This document shows, piece after piece, positions 38,141 through 46,700 of a DNA stretch of 47,974 bases. Below the pieces are notes generated by a model. That model was given only the letters and a program-made list of their open reading frames with translations. It was not told where the DNA came from and did not search any database. Both the position numbers and the translations under genes were made by a program. Each line of letters opens with the position of its first letter. Position 1 is the stretch's first letter. Source of the DNA: an uncultured Sphingomonas sp. (GTDB lineage Bacteria; Pseudomonadota; Alphaproteobacteria; Sphingomonadales; Sphingomonadaceae). The stretch covers positions 1-47,974 of the forward strand of contig CAJYRU010000342.1 in the NCBI GenBank assembly GCA_913777295.1, read 5' to 3'.

Positions 38141-39523
38141 CTATCCCTGGTCCTCGTACGCCAGCTGGAGGACGCCCCAATGCGCACCGTTGACGTTGAT
38201 CGACGCAATGACCTGTTTGAGCAAGACGACCCCGCCATTTGCCAAGGGGCGCCGATATGCCTTCAGGCAGAACGGCTTGGTGATTTTGACCTGCTGCGCA
38301 GTGTCTGGAAAATGAAAGAACAAGCCGGCGCGCGAGTGCTCTTCGTTCCATGCTCGCTGGCCCGGCCTTTGAGGTAGCGAGCGCTCGGGCATCGCCACCG
38401 CGCCGAAACACCGGCGATCGGTAAAGCTCATGCCGAAGAATCCGGGAAACTTCCGCGCGGCTTCTTGATGGGGACGGGCCAGCGTTGTGATCAGCGCCAT
38501 CGCCGGGTGGGTGAAGAGCGGCGGATCCGAGCCCTCAACGGGATTGTAGGCATCGCTCAGGATCGCAAGCTGGTCTAGTTGCCCGCCCTGGACGGCGGCG
38601 TTCAGGCCGTTGGATACTGCCAGCGCTGCCTCGACGGCAAAGCGGATGTAAGGCCGGTCAGGCATATCCGCTTCGCTTTCGGCAAGCAGCTGCAGCAGGT
38701 CGTTGGTATCGTCGCTCACCGTGGTAAGTCGATGGGACAGGCGCTGTAGGCCAGACGCGTTATCATTCGACGTTTCGGCGAGCTGGCCAAGCCCGGTCCT
38801 GACCTCGTCCACTGCCGACACAATCGAAGCAACCCGCTCGCTTACCGTTCCGCTGTTTTCCTCCAGACCCTCCATAAGCTGGCGAATTTGAGCGACACGC
38901 GCCTTTACATCCTGCGTTCCGGTGTGCGTCGCCTGCGCCTTGGAAACGCCCAGCTGCACACGCGACAACATCGCTTCGGCTTGGGAAGTAAGCGCACCGA
39001 TCGAAGCACTGATGCGCGACGTGGCCCTAGCAGTTTCCTGGGCTAGCTTCTTTACCTCGCTCGCCACCACCGCGAAGCCGCGTCCCGCGTCGCCCGCTCG
39101 GGCCGCCTCAATGGTCGCGTTAAGGGCGAGAAGATTTGTCTGGCCGGCAATATCGTCGATCGTGGCGCTCACCTTGCCAACGTCCTCAAGTGCCGCCGTA
39201 AAGGCGCCGAGGCTTTCGTGGATGAGGCTGACCTGCCCGATCAGGTCGAGCACGTCGCCCATGGCCGTGTCGATCTGAACCTGCGAATTGGCGAGCAAAT
39301 CATGAGCACCGGTTGTGGCTCTAAGCGATTGCTCCGCAGCGATCGATACGTTCTGCGCGTCGTGGACCAAGACATCGGTTTGCGATCCGAGATCGTCGAT
39401 AGTGCCGGCCTGGGCCGTGACGCGAGTCGCGAGTTCCGAAATGTCGGCTTGCAGGTCCAGCGTTCTGATGCCGAGTTCACCTGATCGGCGAGCGGCTTCG
39501 GCGATCGTTCGATCGAGTTCCAC
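38141..39523 (-). CDS. Soluble methyl-accepting chemotaxis protein
   Basis: A 460-residue receptor without membrane helices. Residues 1-290 form the methyl-accepting coiled coil, with the tip hairpin [20 protein letters not shown] and [20 protein letters not shown], which binds CheA and CheW. The C-terminal 150 residues form a sensor domain with the pattern [45 protein letters not shown] and [17 protein letters not shown], similar to the double-Cache/PAS-like C-terminal modules of soluble receptors. GTG start with GGAGG placed in the loop of a hairpin (39524-39545). Signals: probably cytoplasmic, ligand unknown. Confidence 0.9.
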   Translation of the reverse strand: MELDRTIAEAARRSGELGIRTLDLQADISELATRVTAQAGTIDDLGSQTDVLVHDAQNVSIAAEQSLRATTGAHDLLANSQVQIDTAMGDVLDLIGQVSLIHESLGAFTAALEDVGKVSATIDDIAGQTNLLALNATIEAARAGDAGRGFAVVASEVKKLAQETARATSRISASIGALTSQAEAMLSRVQLGVSKAQATHTGTQDVKARVAQIRQLMEGLEENSGTVSERVASIVSAVDEVRTGLGQLAETSNDNASGLQRLSHRLTTVSDDTNDLLQLLAESEADMPDRPYIRFAVEAALAVSNGLNAAVQGGQLDQLAILSDAYNPVEGSDPPLFTHPAMALITTLARPHQEAARKFPGFFGMSFTDRRCFGAVAMPERSLPQRPGQRAWNEEHSRAGLFFHFPDTAQQVKITKPFCLKAYRRPLANGGVVLLKQVIASINVNGAHWGVLQLAYEDQG

Positions 39524-39775
39524 GGCGTATCCTCCCGAATACGCCGGTAACCATATAGCTTTAATGAAGCACTACTGCCGCGCCCAGCGAATTGACCGTT
39601 GAAGCCAATATGTTGGTGGCTGGCTGCGTCGATGCGTGGAGCCGAAGAGACTCAACCTGAGCCTGCAACTGGCGGCTCTCTCTCCGTTTGGTGCGCCCGG
39701 TGTTCACCTGATAGCGATAACAAGATACATGCTCTCGTAAGTCGCTGATTATGCGGCGACCGGGAGAAAAATTAC

Positions 39776-40720
39776 ATGCGCTTCAAGCTGGCACTGATTG
39801 CAGTCGCGACACTGAGCAACGCTGCGATGGCGCAGGATAGCAGGCAGCAGGCGCGTACGATCGCGGGAGACGCTGTGGCCACCCCGCAACGGCTGGAATT
39901 GGTCGACATCCCGAAGGCGACAGGCAAAGCTGTCGCGCTGTTCGACGGGCGAAGCCTGAATGGCTGGACCGCGTGGCTTGGCTATGCGGACCCGTCTGTG
40001 ACGTATCAGGCAAACCCGCAGACGAAGCCGGTCGGAGTAAGCCGGTCGACCAACGGCGACTTCGCAGTCCGATCGGTCGATGGCGCGCCAGCGCTTTGGG
40101 TAAAGGGCCAGACTTGGGGGAGCCTGGTCCACAAGGCGGATCTCCGGGACTATCACCTTCGGCTACAATTTAAATGGGGATCGAAAACGTGGGCGCCGCG
40201 GGAGACGCAGCCGCGCAACAACGGCTTGCTCTATCATACGCACGGGGTGCCGGGGGAAGTGTTCGGCACGTGGCGTCCATCGGCGGAGTTCGAGATCATG
40301 ACCGGATCTACCGGTATGATCGTCGCCGTAGGAGGCAAGTTGCGCGGCCATACCGACGTCGCCTTCGATCCGTCGATAATCGCACCGCATCTCCGGTTCC
40401 GGCTTGGCGGTCGGGAGGTCGACATCGTCAACGGCACGCCGACCTGGAATGTCGAAGCGGCCACAGATGCGGAGCGTCCGGTCGGTGAATGGAACACGCT
40501 AGACCTGTACGTTGTCGGCGATCGTGCGGTGCATGTCGTTAATGGCGTTCCCGTAGCCGAAGTGCGTGACTTAGCAACGATTGACGCCAACGGCGTTCGG
40601 CAGCCCCTGACGCATGGAAAAATCCAATTGCAGTCCGAGGGGGCGGAGACGTGGTTTCGGCATATTACTGTCGAGCCAATCCGGACGCTCCCCCGAATCG
40701 TAGAAGCATCGGCCCGGTAG
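39776..40720 (+). CDS. DUF1080 (3-keto-disaccharide hydrolase type) secreted protein
   Basis: A 314-residue protein with a Sec signal (MRFKLALIAVATLSNAAMAQ) and one DUF1080 beta-jelly-roll domain: AVALFDGRSLNGWTAW, DFAVRSVDGAPALWVKGQTW, YHLRLQFKWGSKTW, NNGLLYHTHGVPGEVFGTW, FEIMTGSTG, and IQLQSEGAETWFRHITVEPI. The G-W-(x)n...E-x-Q-(x)n pattern and the FRNI/FRHI-type end are family signatures. Members hydrolyse 3-ketoglycosides in the periplasm; exact sugar unknown. GGGAG lies before the ATG. It is a single gene near the antiporter. Confidence 0.85.
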   Translation: MRFKLALIAVATLSNAAMAQDSRQQARTIAGDAVATPQRLELVDIPKATGKAVALFDGRSLNGWTAWLGYADPSVTYQANPQTKPVGVSRSTNGDFAVRSVDGAPALWVKGQTWGSLVHKADLRDYHLRLQFKWGSKTWAPRETQPRNNGLLYHTHGVPGEVFGTWRPSAEFEIMTGSTGMIVAVGGKLRGHTDVAFDPSIIAPHLRFRLGGREVDIVNGTPTWNVEAATDAERPVGEWNTLDLYVVGDRAVHVVNGVPVAEVRDLATIDANGVRQPLTHGKIQLQSEGAETWFRHITVEPIRTLPRIVEASAR

Positions 40721-40877
40721 TAAGTACGGACAGGGGCGTGAGACCGCATCGCACTCGAAGAATTTGCGCTTGGTGGCCGACCTGAGATGCGATCGCCGAC
40801 ACTAGATTAACGGCTCCCCATCGAAGGGTTTGAAAGGCATCTTGTGGTCGACCTCGCTTGTCAGCCGTTAGCGATGC

Positions 40878-42176
40878 ATGAAGGAAAGCCTCTCGCCCGA
40901 CCCTTACATCCTAATCATGACCGGAGCCGGCTTTTTGATCGCGCTGGTAGCTTGGCTGCCGTTGGCGCTGAAACGGTTGCCGCTGTCGCTTCCGATTGTA
41001 TGCATCGGTATCGGCGCCGCAGTCTTTCTGCTCCCGCAGATAACGCTGCGGCCGCTGCCATATCTGTATCCAGACATAACCGAGCGGTTCGCCGAGTTTG
41101 TTGTCATCATTGCGTTGATGGGCGCGGGCCTCAAGATCGACCGCCCCTTCGGCTGGCATCGTTGGTCAATCACCTGGCGATTGCTGGCGGTCACTATGCC
41201 GCTGGGCATCCTTGCAATCACCGGCATCGGCGTAGTGGCGTTAGGTTTGCCACTGGCCGTCGGATTGCTTTTAGCCGCCAGCCTTGCACCGACAGACCCC
41301 GTCCTCGCCGCGGATGTGCAGGTCGGCCCGCCCAAGACCGGTGACGAGGACGAGGTACGCTTCGGACTAACGTCGGAAGCCGGGCTGAACGACGGTGCCG
41401 CGTTTCCCTTCGTCCACCTCGCCATCCTGCTCGTCGTCGCTGCTCCAGCAGGCAAGCCGTGGCTGACGGAATGGCTGAGCTACCGCGTCCTGTGGGAGAT
41501 CGTCGGCGGGGTCGCTGGCGGTTGGCTCGTGGGCCGGTTGTTCGGCTGGCTGACCTTCCACATCACTGCCGAAACAAAGCTCGCACAAACGGGCGACGGC
41601 TTGATCGCACTGGCGGCCACGTTCGTTTCCTACGGTGTGACCGAGATATTCCACGTCTACGGCTTCCTCGCCGTGTTCGTCACAGCACTCACCTTTCGCA
41701 GCTCGCATCGCGACCACGAGTTTCAGGACGAGATGCACGCGATCACCGAACAGATTGAGCGGCTCGCAATGATGGTTCTGCTGATCCTGTTCGGCGGGGC
41801 GCTGGTAAGCGGACTGCTGACGCCGATTACCTGGATAGATGCTGCGGTGGCGTTAGTGATCTTGCTGGTCGTGCGCCCGCTTACCGGGTGGATCGGGTTG
41901 CTCGGCTGGTCCGGCGACCGGGGGGAGAAGCTGACCCTATCGTTCTTCGGCATCCGGGGTGTCGGATCGATCTACTACCTGGCGTACGGGATAAACCATA
42001 TGCCTGTCGGGGACGCCGCCCACCTGTGGGCCATCGTCGGTCTGATAGTTCTGTTCTCGATCCTGCTCCACGGTCTGACGGTTACACCGATTATGCGGTC
42101 GCTGGACGAACGTCGCGGGGTTGATCCTGAGGCTAAGGGGGTTGCGCCACCCGGTTTGCAGGGGCCAGCGAGATGA
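40878..42176 (+). CDS. CPA1-type Na+/H+ antiporter
   Basis: A 432-residue integral membrane protein of about twelve helices. Family features: EFVVIIALMGAGLKIDRPFG, SLAPTDPVLAADVQVGPP (the ATDP-like ion motif in helix 5), SEAGLNDGAAFPFVHLAILL (the conserved E-x-x-x-N-D motif in helix 6), and SFFGIRGVGSIYYLAYGINH near the C-terminus. It exchanges cytoplasmic Na+ or K+ for H+ and thus helps pH and salt homeostasis. There is no long cytoplasmic regulatory domain. It ends shortly before the tRNA-Thr gene. Confidence 0.92.
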   Translation: MKESLSPDPYILIMTGAGFLIALVAWLPLALKRLPLSLPIVCIGIGAAVFLLPQITLRPLPYLYPDITERFAEFVVIIALMGAGLKIDRPFGWHRWSITWRLLAVTMPLGILAITGIGVVALGLPLAVGLLLAASLAPTDPVLAADVQVGPPKTGDEDEVRFGLTSEAGLNDGAAFPFVHLAILLVVAAPAGKPWLTEWLSYRVLWEIVGGVAGGWLVGRLFGWLTFHITAETKLAQTGDGLIALAATFVSYGVTEIFHVYGFLAVFVTALTFRSSHRDHEFQDEMHAITEQIERLAMMVLLILFGGALVSGLLTPITWIDAAVALVILLVVRPLTGWIGLLGWSGDRGEKLTLSFFGIRGVGSIYYLAYGINHMPVGDAAHLWAIVGLIVLFSILLHGLTVTPIMRSLDERRGVDPEAKGVAPPGLQGPAR

Positions 42177-42304
42177 TTCGATTAGTCGCTCTTGTTCGCT
42201 ATCGTTCGGCTCAATTCGAGCAAAAATGAGGGAACGAACGGCTGAACCCTCGGCACGTGGACGTGGGTAAGCAGTTGAAATCGCTACCTATTTTGGAATG
42301 TAGG

Positions 42305-42380
42305 TGGTGCCGCTTACAGGACTCGAACCTGTGACCCCCGCATTACGAATGCGATGCTCTACCAACTGAGCTAAAGCGGC
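42305..42380 (-). tRNA. tRNA-Thr (anticodon CGT)
   Basis: The minus strand forms a full cloverleaf: acceptor GCCGCTT / AAGCGGC, D-arm TAGCTCAGTTGGTAGAGCA, anticodon stem CGCATTCGTAATGCG with CGT in the loop, a GGGGGTC variable part, T-arm CAGGTTCGAGTCCTG, discriminator A, and an encoded CCA (42305-42307). The CGT anticodon reads ACG, which is threonine. Its 3' end points left, toward the accessory region, the orientation common for integration targets. Confidence 0.97.
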
Positions 42381-42540
42381 CCGGGACGGAATGCCGTCTG
42401 GAGGCGGGCGCTTACCAGCGGGTGGGGCGGGTGGCAAGGGGATTTGCGTTTTCCGGCGAAATGCGCCCGTTTTACCGGACGTTTACTCCGGTGGGTCCAC
42501 AACCCGACCCCATCGGGCAGATCGCCCATGGGGACGGAAT

Positions 42541-43668
42541 ATGGACATCGTGCGCGGACCGAACGAACAGCCGGGCGGTGACGACGATCGCGAAGGCGTC
42601 GGCGGCGACGTTCTGGTCGTGGGTACCGACGAACGGCGGATGCATGTCCGCGCCTACAACCACTGGGTATCGCTGCTGGCGGGGCGTCCATGCCCGCTGA
42701 TCAATGCGCTGGACCCGGCGGGGATCGCCGATTTCGGCCCGAACAGCGTGCTGCTGGATTTCACCGATGGCCATAATGACGGCGTGATCCGGTTTCTGGG
42801 CCATGCTCTGCGCGAGGAGAGCGGCACCGATTCGTCGATCGTGCGGCTGAGCCAGGTGCCGCCGCGATCGCTGCTGTCACGCCTGACCGATCACTATATG
42901 CAGATCATCGCCAACCGCGCCCCGATCGGGTTCGAGGCGGAGTTCGTCGGCCATCGCGGCTTTCCGATGCTGTATCGCGGCATCCTGATGCCGTTTTCGT
43001 CGGACGGCGAGGCGATCGATTATCTCTACGGCGTCATCAACTGGAAGGAAGTCGTCGACACCGCGACCCAGTCGCAGCTGGTCGCCGAACTGGCCGAATC
43101 GCGCCGCGCCGCGCCGCGCCGGACAATGCCGGCAGCCGCCTGGGCCGATGGGCCGAGCGCGGCGCTGGCCGAACCGGCGGCCGTACCGTCGCTGACCGAG
43201 CGGCTGGTCGAGGTGCGCCGCCAGGTGGAGGTCGCGCGCGGCACCGGTGATTCGTCGCCGGCGACGCAGGCCGCGCTTGCCGCCGCCTATGACTTCCTGC
43301 TGGCGAGCGAGCGCGATCCGGCAGGCTATGCCGCGATGCTGGTCGGCGCCGGCCTGACCGTTGATCCGCGCGCGCCGGTCGAGGCGCTGGTGCGGCTGGC
43401 CTTTGGCGAGGCGAAGGACGGCCATGCCCGCCTGCTGGCGCGGGCGCACCGCGCCGGGGTCGGCGAGAACGAGCTGTCCGACTGGATCGAGCGTACCGCC
43501 GGACGACCAGCAGCGGTGCCCGCCATCGTCGTGCCGGTGGCGCCGGGCGACGCGGACTATGTCCTGTTGCTGGCGCGCGCGGTGGATGCCGGGTCGGTCG
43601 AGATCCTGGGCCGCGTCGATGCCGATCCGGCGCAGATCGACGCTGCGCGACGTCGGTTGGAGCCATAA
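42541..43668 (+). CDS. PAS-domain protein
   Basis: A 375-residue protein. Residues 30-170 form a PAS_5-type sensor domain: VRAYNHWVSLLAGRPCPLIN, DPAGIADFGPNSVLLDFTDG, VIRFLGHALREESG and FVGHRGFPMLYRGILMPFSS, followed by DYLYGVINWKE. The C-terminal 180 residues are alanine-rich helices with repeated L-x-x-A-R patterns. No kinase or output motif is seen. The start ATG 42541 was taken from the family-like region following. It lies next to the glutamate dehydrogenase gene and may regulate it, which is inference. Confidence 0.8.
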   Translation: MDIVRGPNEQPGGDDDREGVGGDVLVVGTDERRMHVRAYNHWVSLLAGRPCPLINALDPAGIADFGPNSVLLDFTDGHNDGVIRFLGHALREESGTDSSIVRLSQVPPRSLLSRLTDHYMQIIANRAPIGFEAEFVGHRGFPMLYRGILMPFSSDGEAIDYLYGVINWKEVVDTATQSQLVAELAESRRAAPRRTMPAAAWADGPSAALAEPAAVPSLTERLVEVRRQVEVARGTGDSSPATQAALAAAYDFLLASERDPAGYAAMLVGAGLTVDPRAPVEALVRLAFGEAKDGHARLLARAHRAGVGENELSDWIERTAGRPAAVPAIVVPVAPGDADYVLLLARAVDAGSVEILGRVDADPAQIDAARRRLEP

Positions 43669-43769
43669 GGCAGCTCCATCGCATCGTAATATAATTACCG
43701 CACTGCGACATTTTGTTCGCAACTGCCACAAGGGTTGAGCCTGTCGGCGAGGCAGCGCATAGCCCGCGC

Positions 43770-46700
43770 ATGACACCGCAAAGCAAGCTCGCCCGCCCCC
43801 TGGAAACGCTGCTGGTCGACAGCGCGCTTCCCGGCGAAATCGAAGGTCTGGACGCCGCGGCCCGTGCCGATGCCGCGCAGTTCGTGGCGGCCACCGCTGC
43901 GCATCGTTCGCCCGGCACGGTCAGCGTCGCGCTGGAGACGCTGAGCCGGGGCGAGGCGCGGCGGATGCGGCTGGCGGTCATCAACGACGACATGCCGTTT
44001 CTGGTCGATTCGATCGCCAGCACGATCGTCGCCCACGACATCGCGATCGATCGCATCCTGCACCCGGTCATCGCGGTTGCCCGCGATCCGGCCGGGACGC
44101 TGACGGGCCTTGCCGGTGAAGGTCGTCGCGAATCGATGATCTATATCGAAATGGAGCGGGCCGAGGCGCGCGTCCGCCACGCGCTGGTCGCCGAGATCGA
44201 GCGCAACCTGGAGCATGTCCGCGCCGCCGTCACCGACTGGCGCGCGATGCAGGCGGCGATGCAGGCCGATGCCGCGCGGCTGACGGCGAATGCCGATACC
44301 GCCGAGGATGCGGCGCTGCTGAACTGGTTCGTGGCGGGCAATTTCACGCAGCTGGCGCACGAGAAATGGTCGCGCGAGGGCGTTGTCGGCGAACAGCTGG
44401 GCCTGTCGCGTGCCCGGCTGGAAGTGCCGCTGCTGGCCGATGCATCGCGCCAGCGCGCGATCGAGTGGTTCGATGCGGGCAATGTCCAGCCGCTGCTGTT
44501 GAAGTCCAACTGCATCTCGACGGTCCATCGTCGTGCGCCGGTCGACCTCGTGCTGGTGCCGATCCGGGAGGGCGATGCGGTGACCGGCGTGTCGATCCAT
44601 GGCGGGTTGTGGACCAGCGCCGCGCTCACCGCCGATCCGGCCGATGTGCCGGTCCTGCGCCGCAACCTGGCCGAGCTGCGTGCCAAGTTCGGCTTCGACC
44701 CGTCGGGCCATGCGGGCAAGGCGCTGAATCACGCCATCTCGACGCTGCCCCACGACCTGACCACCGCGTTCAATCCCGAATCGCTGGAGCAGTTGGCACT
44801 GACCGCAATGTCGGTTGCCGACCGTCCGCGTTCGCGGCTGGTCCTCATCAAGTCGGCGCTCGGCCGGCACCTGTTCGCGTTCGTGTGGCTGGGCCGCGAC
44901 GATGTGACGACGCAGCGCCGCCTGTCGATCGGCGACATGCTGGCACAGGCGGCCAATGCGTCGATCCTGAACTGGTCGATCGCGATGGAGGATGGCGAGG
45001 CGGCGCTGATCCGCTATGTCCTCGATCTCCGGCAGGATGGGCGGATGCCCGATGCCGCCGAGCTGGACCGACGGATCGAACGCATGGTGCGCGGCTGGCG
45101 CCCGGCGGTCGAGGGGGCGCTCAGCGAAATGGTGCCGGAGGGGGCGACGCGGATGGCGCTGCGCTTCGCCAACGCGTTTCCCGCCAATTACCGCAATTCA
45201 AACCAGCCCGAGGAAGCGGCGCGCGACATCGTGCGCGTGGCGGCGCTGACCGATGCCACGTCGCGGTCGGTGCGGATCGTGTCCGAAGGCGGCGACCGGA
45301 TGCGGATCAAGGTCTATCGCCGCGGCGGCGCGCTGGCGCTGTCGGACGCCGTGCCGGTGTTCGAGCATTTCGGGTTCCGGGTGGTCGAGGAACTGCCGAC
45401 CCGGCTGGAGGATGACGAGAAGAGCTTCATCCATGACTTCGAGGTCGCAATTGCCTCCGGCACCGCGCCCAAGTTCGATGTGGGCGTCGTCGAGCGCGCG
45501 ATCGAGGCGGTGCTGGAAAACCGGGCCGAGAACGACGCGTTCAACCGGCTGACCGTCGAGGCGGGGATCGCGCCGGCCGCCGTCGTGCTGCTGCGTGCGT
45601 GGTTCCGCTATCTGCGGCAGACGGGGCTGAGCTACAGCCTGGCCACCGTGGTCGACGCGCTGCGCCGCGCGCCCGGTGTCGCCACCGCGCTGATCGAGCG
45701 GTTCAATGCCGCGCATGATCCGTCGCGGACCGACCGCGCGGCAGGGATCGCCGCCGCCGATGCCGCGATCGAGGCGGGGCTGGATGCCGTGTCGGCGATC
45801 GATGACGACCGTATCCTGCGCAGCTATCGCGGGGTGGTGGCGGCCACGCTGCGCACCAACGCCTTTGCGCCCGCCGCCGACGAAGCGCTGGCGTTCAAGA
45901 TGGACAGCGCCAAGGTACCGGGCCTGCCCAAGCCGCTGCCGTGGCGCGAGGTGTTCGTCTACAGCCCCCGCGTCGAGGGTATTCACCTGCGCGCCGGGCC
46001 GGTGGCGCGCGGCGGCCTGCGCTGGTCCGACCGGCGCGACGATTTCCGCACCGAAATCCTGGGCCTGATGAAGGCGCAGCGGGTCAAGAATGCGGTGATC
46101 GTGCCGACCGGTGCGAAGGGCGGCTTCTATCCCAAGCAGCTGCCCGCGCCGTCGAACCGCGATGCGTGGCTTGCCGAGGGGACGGAAAGCTACCGCATCT
46201 TCATCCGTTCGCTGCTGTCGATCACCGACAATATCGTCGACGGCAAGGTCGTCCATCCCGCCGGCGTCGTGATCCACGACGGCGAAGACCCCTATTTCGT
46301 GGTCGCCGCCGACAAGGGTACCGCGACGTTCAGCGACGTCGCCAACGCGCTGGCGCTGGAACGTAAATTCTGGCTGGGCGATGCCTTCGCCAGCGGCGGC
46401 AGCGTCGGCTATGACCACAAGGCGATGGGCATCACCGCCAAGGGTGCGTGGATTTCGGTGCAGCGCCACTTCCTCGAACTGGGCACCGACGTGCAGACCC
46501 AGCCGATCGATGTGGTCGGGTGCGGCGACATGTCGGGCGACGTGTTCGGCAACGGGATGCTGCTGTCGAAGGCGATCCGGCTGAAGGCGGCGTTCGACCA
46601 CCGTCACATCTTCCTCGATCCGAACCCCGATGCGGCGGCGAGCTGGGTCGAGCGCGACCGGCTGTTCGCACTGCCGCGCTCCAGCTGGGCCGATTACGAC

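Noticed and set aside
42877..44870. Minus-strand frames opposite the PAS protein and the dehydrogenase
   Set aside because: Arg/His-rich antisense readings of two well-supported genes.
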